Below are positions 1 through 8,968 of a stretch of 64,000 nucleotides of DNA, one piece after another. The stretch is from Ensifer adhaerens (GTDB taxonomy: Bacteria > Pseudomonadota > Alphaproteobacteria > Rhizobiales > Rhizobiaceae). The position numbers were made by a program, and so were the translations under genes. The DNA is taken from contig OCMG01000004.1 of the NCBI GenBank assembly GCA_900215285.1, positions 3,394,001-3,458,000 on the forward strand, read 5' to 3'. Positions within the stretch are counted from its first letter, which is position 1, and each line of letters opens with the position of its first letter. A model generated the notes under the pieces. The model did no database searches, had not been told where the DNA came from, and saw only the letters and a program-made list of their open reading frames with translations.

Positions 1-125
1 CCCAAGGGGAGATTGGAGCAAGCGGACGCGGCATGCTCCCCATCTCCCCCCTTGGTGGGGGAGAAAGCAAAATCACGGTCTTAGCCGCAGGCTAAGTCGT
101 AGATTTTGCAAGAGAGGGGGTCGGC
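1..125. repeat. Rhizobial palindromic intergenic repeat, copy 1
   Basis: The segment carries the C-rich/G-rich arms (CCCCATCTCCCCCCTTGG and TGGGGGAGA) that recur at about 3.65, 13.3-13.5, 42.2 and 43.3 kb. The inner part holds a second palindrome, AGCCGCAGGCT. It looks like one half of a RIME-like mosaic repeat. No gene is seen in it. Confidence 0.65.
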
Positions 126-166
126 CACCGAAGCCGCCGCAATCTGTTATTCCAACGTTTAAGAAC

Positions 167-337
167 TCAATGCTTGACCGGCTCGCCGCGATCGTCCAGT
201 TCGACCCGTTCGGGGATCTGCCCGAAACGCTCGTATCGTACGCCGGTGAAAAGCAGAATCTGCGCGTCCGTCGCGGCCGGATCGGCCCGGCGCGGATTGC
301 GCGGCAAGCGCTCACGAATGCTGATGACCTGTGCCAT
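167..337 (-). CDS. Small conserved hypothetical protein (56 aa)
   Basis: A 56-residue soluble protein beginning MAQVISIRERL. It has no membrane segment or signal peptide, and its middle reads TDAQILLFTGVRYERF. Proteins of this size and pattern occur in Rhizobiaceae without known function (recalled, not searched). The internal ATG at 337 is preferred over the ATG at 379 because the family usually begins MAxVIxxR. The C-terminus ends near the flanking repeat. The function is unknown; support is the coherent small reading frame and recognised pattern only. Confidence 0.6.
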   Translation of the reverse strand: MAQVISIRERLPRNPRRADPAATDAQILLFTGVRYERFGQIPERVELDDRGEPVKH

Positions 338-708
338 GCTCGTCTCCCCAAACTTCGAGACGGATGAACGAAGAACCAAAATTCACCCTGTCCGCCTGTC
401 GTTTGCGGACCAGCGCAATTTCCGGGTGACGCAGGAGGACATTCTCCTGCCCATGCCGGGACATCTGCGCTTTCTCATCACCTGTCTGCGGCCCTTCCGG
501 GCCGCCTGCCAAACGATGCTTTCCGCAGAGGTTTAACGCTCCACGGCGCAAGCGGTTCCTGCCGCCTGCGTGAGATCATCAAGCCATACGATAGTTAATG
601 GGTTGTAAACGCTTTTCCCTTAAATTGCGTAGATATGGGACAGGCAGCAACTACGGCGCGTTTTAGCCGGCCCGTCCGGTATTGTATTGCGTAGCGTCAG
701 GTGTACCC
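338..708. other. Divergent intergenic region
   Basis: This is a gap of about 370 bases between two divergent genes. It contains an AT-rich stretch near 590-640 with TTAA-N7-TAAA at 595-609, one base off the CtrA pattern TTAA-N7-TTAA. No gene of its own is seen; the short frames here lack homology that I can recognise. Confidence 0.35.
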
Positions 709-1815
709 GTGTTGGACAGGTTCAGAGAGTTGGAGAAGCCGCACTCCATTCGCAGGCGAGATGTGGTCCTGCTGGCGACCGTCACCAGTTTCGAAGCGCT
801 GAGCAAACCGTCCCGGATCGAACTGAAGCAGTTCGCCGAACTCTTCCGCCCGCTCTACGAACATTCCAGCCACGAGGCCCGCCGGCAGGCGGTTGCCGCC
901 CTCTCCCGCCTCGAAACGCTGCCGCAGGCCGTCTGCTTTTTCGTCGGCTCGCAGCCGATCAACATCGCCGCGATCTTCCTGTCGCAGTCGCCGGCGATTT
1001 CCGATGCCACCCTGATCGACGTCGCCCGCAGCCAGGGCGAAGCGCATGCGCATGCGATTGCCACGCGCGCCAACCTCTCCCCCATTGTCGTCGATGCACT
1101 GGCCGCCCTGCATGACGGCAGCAGCTATCGCCGCAACAGGCCCGTCGCGGCCGAGCCCGATATGGGCGAGGATATCGACAGCGAAACCGGCTCCGCCTCC
1201 AGCGCGACGCGCGTTTCCGGTCCCACTGCGGAGGCCCGCGACGCGCGGGCCACGACAGGCGGGCAGGAAGCCGCACGGCTCGCCCGCGAAGAGGCGCTGC
1301 GCAACGAACTTCGGCTGATGGTTGCGGTGCGGGCTCCCGAAGACGCGCCCGCGCCCGTCATGCTGCGCGCCGCCGACGAGATGCAGACGGCGCTTTTTGC
1401 CCGCTTCGCCCGCGCCAGGCAGATGCCGCTCTTCGCGCGCGTGCTGACCGAGACGCTCGACGCCTCCGCGGCGCTTTCGGAGCGGATCCTTCTCGACGTC
1501 TCGGGACAGCAGCTGGCCACGACGCTGGTCGCGCTCGGCTGCCGCGCCTCGGACATCCGTCAGATCCTGACATCGATCTATCCGCATCTGGCGCAGATCG
1601 TCGATGGCCGCAACCGCGCCTACCAGCTCGTGCGCGCCCTCGACCCGGCCGATTGCGTGGCCCGCGTCATTGCCTGGCGGCGCGCCGACATCTACACCCG
1701 CACCGGCCGCTACGAGGATGTGGAAGCCGACATGGCAGCCCAGGCTGAAGCCGCTGCCGCTGCAGCCGGCAACAGCAATGCCGCACCCTCCGGCAAGCGG
1801 GCGCTGCGCGGCTAG
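709..1815 (+). CDS. DUF2336 domain protein
   Basis: About 368 aa, soluble and rich in Ala/Arg. Residues 1-170 form helical HEAT-like repeats (FAELFRPLYEHSSHEARRQA, then FLSQSPAISD), the pattern of the DUF2336 family in Alphaproteobacteria. A low-complexity linker follows, then a second helical half (RAADEMQTALFARFARARQM). Some family members are linked to the general stress response or motility, but no activity is established. Frames open at a TTG (682), but the GTG at 709 sits about 7 bases after AGGTG and gives a better start. It is monocistronic and convergent with the DUF1491 gene. Confidence 0.75.
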   Translation: MLDRFRELEKPHSIRRRDVVLLATVTSFEALSKPSRIELKQFAELFRPLYEHSSHEARRQAVAALSRLETLPQAVCFFVGSQPINIAAIFLSQSPAISDATLIDVARSQGEAHAHAIATRANLSPIVVDALAALHDGSSYRRNRPVAAEPDMGEDIDSETGSASSATRVSGPTAEARDARATTGGQEAARLAREEALRNELRLMVAVRAPEDAPAPVMLRAADEMQTALFARFARARQMPLFARVLTETLDASAALSERILLDVSGQQLATTLVALGCRASDIRQILTSIYPHLAQIVDGRNRAYQLVRALDPADCVARVIAWRRADIYTRTGRYEDVEADMAAQAEAAAAAAGNSNAAPSGKRALRG

Positions 1816-1866
1816 TTCGTTTCGATGTTTCATGGAAACGCTGAAACGATCTATCTCTTTGTTTTT

Positions 1867-1915
1867 GCGCAATTGCGGACGCGAAACCGGTCTCCACTTT
1901 CGCTGGAATTGCTCT
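1867..1915. repeat. Short interspersed palindrome (GCAATT...AATTGC family), copy 1
   Basis: An imperfect inverted repeat runs from GCGCAATTGCGG to CGCTGGAATTGCTC with the core CCGGTCTCCACTTTCGC. The same unit occurs at 12740-12783 and in diverged form at 22375-22464. It lies between convergent genes and includes the stop codon of the minus-strand gene, so it may fold as a transcript 3' end. Confidence 0.65.
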
Positions 1916-2258
1916 AGTTGTCGGCAAGGTCGATATAGTCGCCCAGGGGCTTCTCCGTCTCGACCTCGACGACCCAGAGATCCGGGTCGAAGCGAATTTC
2001 GCGCGAGAGTGCCTCGCGCACGCTGTCCTCCTCCGCCCGCTCGCGGCGCTGCTCGAACTTGCGCCCCCTCTCTTCGCCATCATCGAAGGCGGTTTGCGGC
2101 GCCGGAGCAAACAACGATACCGTGCCGTCTCGAAAGCGCTGCGTGACAAAGATCGCGCCCGCCTGCTCCTCGCCCTTGCGCTCGACAGCGGCAAAACCGC
2201 CATCGGCGAAGATGCGGCGCACAAGGGCAGAAACGACGAATTCGGTTTTCAGGCGCAT
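1914..2258 (-). CDS. DUF1491 family protein
   Basis: 114 aa and soluble, beginning MRLKTEFVVSALVRRIFADGGFAAV and containing GAIFVTQRF and the C-terminal DPDLWVVEVE; this matches the compact DUF1491 family of Rhizobiales. The function is unknown. An upstream ATG at 2408 adds an arginine/proline-rich stretch that looks non-coding, so the start at 2258 is chosen. The stop codon overlaps the interspersed palindrome at 1867-1915. Confidence 0.8.
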   Translation of the reverse strand: MRLKTEFVVSALVRRIFADGGFAAVERKGEEQAGAIFVTQRFRDGTVSLFAPAPQTAFDDGEERGRKFEQRRERAEEDSVREALSREIRFDPDLWVVEVETEKPLGDYIDLADN

Positions 2259-2534
2259 GCCAGGCACTCCTCGGGCTCTGTGGGTGATGACGGAGAAAGG
2301 CGCGCAAGGCAAGTGCGGCAATCGGTCCGCACCCGCCACAATTGACCGAACGCAAGTCTCGCGATAGCGCTTTCCCCGGAGAGTGGGACGCCGGAGCAAG
2401 CGGAGCATGGCTGGCGGCGAAAGCTGCGCCGAATTTGCGCTGCGTCAAAGATCGCAAGCCGTTCCTGACGCAAGAAGTCCCAGGCATTCCTGCCGGGCAA
2501 TTCTTGCCGGGGTGTCGGATCGGGGACAGGTTTC

Positions 2535-2921
2535 ATGCCGCAAAGGCTGAACATATGCGTGCGGATGATGATCGTCGTCGCCCTGACGATGATCGGCTTC
2601 GCGCACAAGCCGGTGATGGCGGGCGAGGTTCCCGCCTCGGTCCTTTATGCCGCCTATACGCTGCCCGATGGCACGCTGCCGGTCCTCTGCATCACCGTCA
2701 CCGGGGACGAGGACAAGGCGAGCGCGCCGAAGGGGACGATGCGCGATTACGGCTGCGACGCCTGCCGGCTGGCGGCCTCGATCCTCACCGCGGAGCCACC
2801 GGTACTCGAGGGCAGCGCCATCGAATTTCCGCACCGGCGCTGCGCGCATTGCCGGGATATTCCAAAGCCGCAGGGGGCCGCCGTCTCGCGCGCCCTGCCC
2901 CGCGCCCCGCCCCATGCCTGA
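2535..2921 (+). CDS. Secreted DUF2946-like protein of a copper locus
   Basis: 128 aa. An N-terminal hydrophobic segment (residues 10-29) ends in VMAGEV, a likely signal peptide. The mature part holds YTLPDGTLPVLCITVTG, then CDACRLAASIL and later RRCAHCRDI, giving two CxxC pairs that could bind metal. DUF2946 proteins of this form are commonly found beside copper genes (family knowledge), and ycnI and copCD follow directly downstream. A paralogous N-terminal motif (LPDGSLPSLCVT) occurs in the protein at 16114-16503. Start at ATG 2535, preceded by GGGGACAGG. Family assignment is moderate. Confidence 0.65.
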   Translation: MPQRLNICVRMMIVVALTMIGFAHKPVMAGEVPASVLYAAYTLPDGTLPVLCITVTGDEDKASAPKGTMRDYGCDACRLAASILTAEPPVLEGSAIEFPHRRCAHCRDIPKPQGAAVSRALPRAPPHA

Positions 2922-3074
2922 TTTCGAGCCCCGGCCGGAGCCTCATGCTGCCGGGCCCGGGGCATCGTGAGCAGCCCGAAACTTCTCCAACAACACGGAC
3001 GGCCGGACGCCTTGGATCGACGCGCGCAGCGCGCACGGGCCTGCCGCCATCCGAACCGACTGCAAGGAACATCC

Positions 3075-3596
3075 ATGTCCAGATTTCTCACCTCCACGCT
3101 CGCCCTGACACTTGCCTGCATCATCGCCGGTCCCGCGCTTGCGCATGTCACGCTGGAAAAGCAGGAAGCCACCGTCGGCGGCGGCTACAAGGCCGTCTTC
3201 CGCGTGCCGCATGGCTGCAAGGGTCAGGCCACAAGCTCCATCCGCGTCCAGATCCCCGAAGGGGTCGTCAACGCCAAGCCGATGCCGAAGGCCGGCTGGA
3301 CGCTGGAGAAGGTGAAGGGCAAATATGCCAATACCTACAAGCCCTACGGTCACGAGGTTTCCGAAGGCGTGAAGGAAATCGAGTGGAAGGGCGGCAACCT
3401 GCCCGACGACGAGTATGACGAATTCACCGTCTCCACCTATCTCGACGCCAGCCTCAAGGCAGGCACGACGCTCTATTTTCCCGTCGTGCAGACCTGCGTC
3501 GACGGATCGGTCACGCGCTGGATCGAAATCCCTGTCGACGGCAAGGCCGAACCGGAATCGCCCGCACCGGGCGTCAAGCTGATCGAGAAGAAGTAA
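3075..3596 (+). CDS. YcnI-type periplasmic copper-binding protein (DUF1775)
   Basis: 173 aa. A signal peptide (residues 1-23) ends in GPALA, so the mature protein starts with His24 (HVTLEK). In YcnI/DUF1775 proteins the N-terminal His with nearby acidic and Trp residues binds copper (family knowledge). The body shows GGYKAVFRVPHGCKG, WTLEKVKGKY and the LPDDEYDEFTV region, covering the full domain. A ribosome site AAGGA lies just before ATG 3075. The stop codon is 2 bases from the copCD start, so the two are probably translationally coupled. Role: periplasmic copper handling with CopC-CopD. Confidence 0.9.
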   Translation: MSRFLTSTLALTLACIIAGPALAHVTLEKQEATVGGGYKAVFRVPHGCKGQATSSIRVQIPEGVVNAKPMPKAGWTLEKVKGKYANTYKPYGHEVSEGVKEIEWKGGNLPDDEYDEFTVSTYLDASLKAGTTLYFPVVQTCVDGSVTRWIEIPVDGKAEPESPAPGVKLIEKK

Positions 3597-3598
3597 GC

Positions 3599-5344
3599 AT
3601 GGCCGCACCGTTCTCCATCTCCGGCGCGCCCAGTCAGTTCCACCTCTGGCTGCCGCCCTCTCCGTCAAAAGCGGGGAGACGGATGGGGCACGGCAGTCAC
3701 GCGCCCTCCCCCTTGCGGGGAGGGTTGGGGTGGGGTCTCTTCAACCTCACTCACACGCTCTTCCGGACGCTTGGGGTCGTTCTCGGCGTCCTTCTCCTGC
3801 CCACGCTGGCGCTCGCCCATGCGCAGCTCGTGTCCTCCGCGCCGGCCGATGGCGCGGTCGTGGCAACCGCCCCCTCCAGCCTCACCCTGACTTTTAACGA
3901 GCCGGTCTCGCCGATCACGGTCAAGCTGGCGCGGCCGGATGGCGAAGTGACGCTCATCGAGGCGGTCAAGATCGACGGCGCGGGGCTTGCGGTCACGCCG
4001 CCTGCCCGGCTCGCGAACGGCACCTACGCGCTCAGCTATCGCGTCATCTCCGAAGACGGGCACCCCGTCGGCGGCACGGTCATGTTTTCCATCGGCGCGG
4101 CGAGCGCCGGGGCGGTTCCCGTGACCGGCGACGCGACGCCACGGGCGAGCCGGCTGCTGATCCTTGCCCAGCGGGTCGCGCTCTATCTCGGGCTCTTCCT
4201 CGGTGTCGGCGGGGTCTTCGCGCTCCACTGGTTTGGCCGTCAGGCGCGCGATGGCATCGGTGCGATCCGGGGTCTGCTGGCGCTCGGTCTCCTCTCGGCC
4301 GGGCTCGGCATTGGGCTGCAGGGCCTCGACATGCTGGCCGTCTCGCCCTCGGCTCTTCTGCGCACCGCGCCCTGGCTGCAGGGTGTGACGGCGACCTATG
4401 CGCTGACGCTGGCGCTCTCGGCTGTGGCGATGGCCGTCGCCTTGTGCGCCACGAGGACGACGGGGCCGCTGGCCAAGGGTTTCGCGCTGCTGGCACTCCT
4501 CCTCACCGGGCTTGCGGTCGCCGCAAGCGGGCATGCCAGCGCGGCCGCACCGCAGGGACTGATGCGGCCGGCGGTCTTTCTCCACGCGGTCTGCGTCGCC
4601 ATCTGGATCGGCGCGCTTCTGCCGCTCCTCCTCGCGCTGCGACGCGGCCAGGCGGAGGGTGCGGCCATGCTCGCACGCTTCTCGCGCCACATCCTGCCTG
4701 TCGTCGCCCTGTTGCTCGCCACCGGCGTCGTGCTGGCAGCGGTGCAGGCGCGCCAGGTGGAGGCCCTGTGGACGACGGCCTATGGCGTCGTGCTGGTGGT
4801 CAAGCTCGCGCTCCTGGTCGCACTGTTTGCAGCGGCGGCGGTCAACCGGGCGCTCCTGACGGCACCGGCGGTCAACGCGCTGGAAGCGGGAGAGGCGAGG
4901 ACCAGCCCCCTCTTCTTCTCCATCATCTTAGAAATCCTGCTGGTGCTCGCGATCCTCGTCACGGTTGCCAACTGGCGCTTCACCATCCCGCCGCGCGCCC
5001 TGCAATTGGCCGCACGACAGGCGGTCGCGACCGAGCTGATGTCGGACCGCGCCATGGTCGAGGTCCGGATATTCCCGGCATCTGCCGGGCCGGTGACGGT
5101 CACGCTGGCGCCCATGGCACATGGGACGGCCGATCTGACCGTCAAGGAAATCTCCGTCACCCTCGCAAACCCCGCCGCCGGCATCGAGCCGATCCGGCGC
5201 AAGGCGCAGATGAATGACGATGGTGATTACGTCGTTGAAGGCCTTCGGCTTCCGGTTCCCGGCCGCTGGCATATCCGCGTCGAAATCCTGATTTCCGATT
5301 TCGAGATGACGGCGCCGGAGGGGGAGATCACGATCGGACCTTGA
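3599..5344 (+). CDS. Fused CopC-CopD copper protein with C-terminal YtkA-like domain
   Basis: 581 aa. After an unusual N-terminal extension and a signal peptide (about residues 50-73), the mature chain starts at His74 (HAQLVSSAPADGAV), the CopC copper-site start. CopC spans about 74-170 and includes FNEPVSPI and SEDGHPVGGTVMFSI. About eight membrane helices follow (185-470), the CopD part, with FLHAVCVAIWIGALLPLL. The C-terminal 110 residues (MVEVRIFPASAGPVTVTL onward) resemble a YtkA-like beta domain. It is probably an inner-membrane protein moving or sensing copper. Residues 18-47 are encoded by a palindromic repeat (see 3650-3745). Confidence 0.88.
   Translation: MAAPFSISGAPSQFHLWLPPSPSKAGRRMGHGSHAPSPLRGGLGWGLFNLTHTLFRTLGVVLGVLLLPTLALAHAQLVSSAPADGAVVATAPSSLTLTFNEPVSPITVKLARPDGEVTLIEAVKIDGAGLAVTPPARLANGTYALSYRVISEDGHPVGGTVMFSIGAASAGAVPVTGDATPRASRLLILAQRVALYLGLFLGVGGVFALHWFGRQARDGIGAIRGLLALGLLSAGLGIGLQGLDMLAVSPSALLRTAPWLQGVTATYALTLALSAVAMAVALCATRTTGPLAKGFALLALLLTGLAVAASGHASAAAPQGLMRPAVFLHAVCVAIWIGALLPLLLALRRGQAEGAAMLARFSRHILPVVALLLATGVVLAAVQARQVEALWTTAYGVVLVVKLALLVALFAAAAVNRALLTAPAVNALEAGEARTSPLFFSIILEILLVLAILVTVANWRFTIPPRALQLAARQAVATELMSDRAMVEVRIFPASAGPVTVTLAPMAHGTADLTVKEISVTLANPAAGIEPIRRKAQMNDDGDYVVEGLRLPVPGRWHIRVEILISDFEMTAPEGEITIGP
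3650..3745. repeat. Rhizobial palindromic repeat inside the copCD reading frame, copy 2
   Basis: CTGGCTGCCGCCCTCTCCG, then GGGGAGACGGAT, followed by CCTCCCCCTTGCGGGGAGG and GGTTGGGGTGGGGTCTCTTC. The arms match the intergenic copies at 13.3, 42.2 and 43.3 kb. Here the element lies between the copCD start codon (3599) and its signal peptide and keeps the frame open. Confidence 0.75.
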
Positions 5345-5347
5345 CGA

Positions 5348-6235
5348 TCAGTCCGCTCCGCTCCGTCCCGCCTCGCGCAGCAGAAAGTGGCGCAGCGTCC
5401 CGACTTCCGGCCGAGCCAGCGACGTGGGCGGATAGACGAGGAAATAGGCGAGCGCATTGGCCACGCCTTGCGGAAAGGGGGCGACAAGCGTTTCCGCCTC
5501 CAGCTCGCGCGCCACCAGAGAGCGCCGGGCAAGTGCCACGCCATGGCCCGCCCTGGCCGCGTCGATCGCGCCATTGCTGCCGGTAAAGATCGGCCCCGAT
5601 CCGGCCTCCACGCTCTCGGCGCCCACCGCCGCGAGCCAGAGCCGCCAGTCGTCGCGGCTTTCATCATGCAGCAGCGTGTGTCCCGCCAGCGCTTCGGCCG
5701 AGACGAGGACGTCAGCCAAAGCGGGCGCCGCGACGGGCGTCAGCTCATCATCCAGCAGACGCTCGGCCACCAGTCCGTCATAGCGGCCCAGTCCATGACG
5801 GATCGCCAGATCCACGGCATCGCGGCTGAAATCGACCAGCCGATGCGAGATACTGATGCGGACATCGATTCCGGGATGATCCGCCTCGAAACGTCCGAGC
5901 CTCGGCACCAGCCATTGCACGGCCATTGTTGACGTGCAGCTCACCGTGACCACGCGGGCGCGGGCCGTCTTCTGAAGCGCTTCGGTCGCCTCCCGCAGCA
6001 TGCGAAAGGCGACCTTCAGGCTGGCGAAATAGGCCTGCCCCTCCGGCGTCAGCGCCAGTGCGCGCGGCTTGCGGACGAAGAGCTTCAACCCCAGCAGTGT
6101 TTCCAGCTCCTTCACTTGCAGGCTGACGGCGCCCGGGGTTACGCAAAGCTCTTCCGCCGCAAGGCTCATGCTCATATGCCGCGCGGCGGCCTCGAAGGCG
6201 CGCAGGCCGGCGAGCGGGGGAAGCAAGGGGGCCAT
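5348..6235 (-). CDS. LysR-family transcriptional regulator (GcvA-like)
   Basis: 295 aa. Residues 1-65 form the winged helix-turn-helix (AFEAAARHMSMSLAAEELCVTPGAVS...LLGLKLFVR). Residues 90-290 form the effector-binding periplasmic-binding-protein fold (VTVSCTSTMAVQWLVPRLGRF). The wording of the DNA-binding domain (PLAGLRAFEAAARH, PGAVS, QVKELE) is that of the GcvA/AmpR-like subgroup. It is divergent from the DMT exporter at 6382 with 146 bases between them, so it probably controls that gene. It converges on copCD, the two stops 3 bases apart. The effector is unknown. Confidence 0.9.
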   Translation of the reverse strand: MAPLLPPLAGLRAFEAAARHMSMSLAAEELCVTPGAVSLQVKELETLLGLKLFVRKPRALALTPEGQAYFASLKVAFRMLREATEALQKTARARVVTVSCTSTMAVQWLVPRLGRFEADHPGIDVRISISHRLVDFSRDAVDLAIRHGLGRYDGLVAERLLDDELTPVAAPALADVLVSAEALAGHTLLHDESRDDWRLWLAAVGAESVEAGSGPIFTGSNGAIDAARAGHGVALARRSLVARELEAETLVAPFPQGVANALAYFLVYPPTSLARPEVGTLRHFLLREAGRSGAD

Positions 6236-6381
6236 GGTTTAGCAAAACTCAATCATGAACAGAAAAGGACTCGTTTGCAAGAAACGGGTGGATCGCCGAT
6301 TTTGAGGAGAAAATAATGGCTCCACCGCAGGCCGACAACAGGAATCAGCTTTAGCTGACAAAACATGAAAAGGGTCAGATC

Positions 6382-7344
6382 ATGAGTGTACGCAGAACCA
6401 TGGGAGCGGCGGAATGGGCCATGCTGATTGCGCTGTCCCTGTTGTGGGGCGGATCGTTCTTCTTCAATGGCGTGGCGGTGAAGGCCTTGCCGCCGCTGAC
6501 GCTGGTGTTTCTGCGGGTGGCGATGGCGGCACTGACGTTGAATGCCCTGCTCATTGTGCGCGGAACGCCGCTGCCCCTGGACCGGCGCATCTGGAGCGCT
6601 TTTTTCGGCATGGGGCTTCTGAACAATGTGTTGCCGTTCACGCTGATCGTCTGGGGGCAGACGCATATCGCCAGCGGCGTTGCCTCCATTCTGAACGCCA
6701 CGACGCCGCTCTTTGCCGTGATCGCCGCGCATCTTCTGACGGCCGACGAGAAGATGTCGGCCAACCGGGTCTTCGGCGTTCTGGCGGGCTTTTCCGGCGT
6801 CGTGCTCATGATCGGGTCAACCGCGCTGTCGGGCGCGACGGTGAACCTATGGGCACAATGCGCGGTGCTGGGGGCTGCGATCTCCTATTCGCTGGCGGGC
6901 ATTTTCGGCCGGCGCTTCAAGGTCCTTGGGGTTTCGCCGCTCGCCACCGCGACGGGACAGGTCACGGCCTCCGCCATCCTTCTGGCGCCCGTGGCCGCCG
7001 TTGTCGACATGCCCTGGCGGCTCGGCTTTCCGACCGCCGATGTCTGGCTTTCCGTCGCCGGCATCGCGCTGCTTTCGACCGCGCTCGCCTATATCCTCTA
7101 TTTCCGCATCCTGTCCTCGGCGGGGGCCACGAACATCGCGCTCGTCACCTTGCTGATCCCCGTCAGCGCCATCCTGCTCGGGGCGCTGTTTCTCGGCGAA
7201 CGGCTGATGCCGCGCCACATCGGCGGGCTGGCCCTCATTGCCGTCGGGCTTGCCGCCATCGACGGGCGGCCGTTGACGGCGCTGCGCAGGCTGGCGCGCG
7301 GCAAGCGAAGCGATCCGGGTGTCTACATGGGGCGCGATATCTGA
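6382..7344 (+). CDS. EamA/DMT-family exporter
   Basis: 320 aa with about ten membrane segments in two EamA repeats. Repeat 1 begins AEWAMLIALSLLWGGSFFFNG and includes TLVFLRVAMAAL; repeat 2 begins NLWAQCAVLGAAISYSLAGIFGRR and ends with ILLGALFLGERL, the usual EamA signature. Members export metabolites or amino acids, and the substrate is not readable here. The adjacent divergent LysR gene is the likely regulator. The C-terminus (RGKRSDPGVYMGRDI) is cytoplasmic. Confidence 0.9.
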   Translation: MSVRRTMGAAEWAMLIALSLLWGGSFFFNGVAVKALPPLTLVFLRVAMAALTLNALLIVRGTPLPLDRRIWSAFFGMGLLNNVLPFTLIVWGQTHIASGVASILNATTPLFAVIAAHLLTADEKMSANRVFGVLAGFSGVVLMIGSTALSGATVNLWAQCAVLGAAISYSLAGIFGRRFKVLGVSPLATATGQVTASAILLAPVAAVVDMPWRLGFPTADVWLSVAGIALLSTALAYILYFRILSSAGATNIALVTLLIPVSAILLGALFLGERLMPRHIGGLALIAVGLAAIDGRPLTALRRLARGKRSDPGVYMGRDI

Positions 7345-7347
7345 AAA

Positions 7348-8802
7348 TCACACCTTCGCCGCAAGCCGTACGCCGCCCCAATGCCGGCCATTGACGATGA
7401 TGGGGGCGGAGATGTCCTTCATGATGATGAAGTGTCCGCCGCCCATGTCGCGACGGTAGGTCTGCACGAGGAAGGGCTGCGTGTTGCGGCCTGCGCCGAG
7501 GCCGGTGCGATCGTTGAAGATCCGGCGATTGCGGCTGTTGGCCGTGTTCCAATCCACCTCGCCCGGCCGCTGCGCCTGGGAGAATTTCAGGTTATGCGTC
7601 GGCAGGTAGCCGTTTTCGTCCACGCAGGCGCAGAAGGCGAGCGAGGGATCGGCCTCGATGACACCTTCCTGGATGGGCGTGAGCACCCGGTCGGCGAAAT
7701 CGATATAGCGGGTGGAGAACTGTTTCGGGTCGGTGCCGGGGATTTCGCGGTAGCTGCGGTCAAAGAGATCGGCCATGGAAATGCGGCCTGATGCAATGCC
7801 GGCCTCGAAGGCGGCGGAGACGGTGGCCGCAACCTCCTGCACCTTGACGATATAGCGATGATCGGGCGTTTCGATCCCGGCCGTGGCGGCAACCTGGATG
7901 ATGCGCTCGGACATGTCGACGAGACCGTCCACCCGCTCGGCAGCGCCCTGCAGATGCTTGTTGGAGGCCAGCATCTCGTCAAGCGCCGATTCCAATTGGG
8001 TCACGAAGCCGGTGCAGCGTGTCTCGACGCCGGCCGTGGTGCTGGAAAGCTGTTGAGAATTGTCGAGAATGCTGGTGAAAACCTCCTCCATCAGGCGGAA
8101 GGACGCATCCATCGCGGTGGTGATTTCCTTGATCTCGCCCGCCGAACGGGCAGCGCCCTCGCCCGCCTCGCCCAGGCGCAGGATGCGGCTGCGAATGTCG
8201 GAAAGCGTCTTCTGGATCGTTGCCGTCACCGTCGAGGTCTGGAGGGACAGCGCACGGATTTCGGCCGCGACCACGGCAAAACCCTTGCCGGCCTCGCCGG
8301 CGCGCGCCGCCTCGATGGCCGCATTGAGCGCGAGCAGATTGGTCTGGCGGGCGATAGAGCCGATTTCGCCGGCGAACTTGTCGACATCGTTGAGCGAGAC
8401 CGCGAATTGCGAGATTTCTCCGGTAATGTCACCGCTGACCTCGACCATGGCGTCGATGCCGGCAGAAGATCGCACCAGGTCTCCTGCGGATCGCTTCAAT
8501 GCATCGCGCGCACGCCCCGCCATGTGATCGGTGCCGCGCAGCGCGTCCGCAATGCTGCGATTGGCATCGGCAATTTCATGCGCCGTGCCGGTCAATTGGC
8601 GGAAGACATTGGAATGCTTGGCCGATGAGGCCGCCACCGTCTGGATGGCGCCTGCGATGTCGACAAGGTCGATCCCGAGACGGGAGGCATCCTGCGACAA
8701 GCGGACAATCACCTCCCGCAGAAGCTCCGGTGCGGGCGGCGCGTTCGGCGCAGGCTCAGCATCCAGCGGTTCTTCAGGCATGCGATAGGCAGCCGTGTTC
8801 AT
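7348..8802 (-). CDS. Soluble methyl-accepting chemotaxis protein with C-terminal sensory domain
   Basis: 484 aa, no transmembrane segments. Residues about 20-290 form a coiled-coil signalling domain with the hairpin tip [20 protein letters not shown] and [10 protein letters not shown]. The order is reversed from classical receptors: the sensor sits C-terminally (about 310-484), with [20 protein letters not shown] and [20 protein letters not shown], a Cache/PAS-like pattern seen in cytoplasmic rhizobial receptors. It probably senses an internal signal and acts on CheA/CheW. No che genes are adjacent. Ligand unknown. Confidence 0.88.
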   Translation of the reverse strand: MNTAAYRMPEEPLDAEPAPNAPPAPELLREVIVRLSQDASRLGIDLVDIAGAIQTVAASSAKHSNVFRQLTGTAHEIADANRSIADALRGTDHMAGRARDALKRSAGDLVRSSAGIDAMVEVSGDITGEISQFAVSLNDVDKFAGEIGSIARQTNLLALNAAIEAARAGEAGKGFAVVAAEIRALSLQTSTVTATIQKTLSDIRSRILRLGEAGEGAARSAGEIKEITTAMDASFRLMEEVFTSILDNSQQLSSTTAGVETRCTGFVTQLESALDEMLASNKHLQGAAERVDGLVDMSERIIQVAATAGIETPDHRYIVKVQEVAATVSAAFEAGIASGRISMADLFDRSYREIPGTDPKQFSTRYIDFADRVLTPIQEGVIEADPSLAFCACVDENGYLPTHNLKFSQAQRPGEVDWNTANSRNRRIFNDRTGLGAGRNTQPFLVQTYRRDMGGGHFIIMKDISAPIIVNGRHWGGVRLAAKV

Positions 8803-8968
8803 CTTACCCCCCTTTGTCCGGTTAATGGAGGGTGACGGAACGAAGTAAATAAACCTCTAACATAGCCCCCGGGCTTCCGCCGCCGGTGCTGCAGTTGCTT
8901 CACTTTTGCAACATATCCGAAGCCGGGAGCGGGAATTCGCTGCCGGTCCCAGGATCAGGATCTGCTGG

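Noticed and set aside
697..1872. Long minus-strand frame opposite the DUF2336 gene
   Set aside because: Composition is Gly/Arg-rich and low-complexity, with no domain; the plus strand carries the recognisable family.
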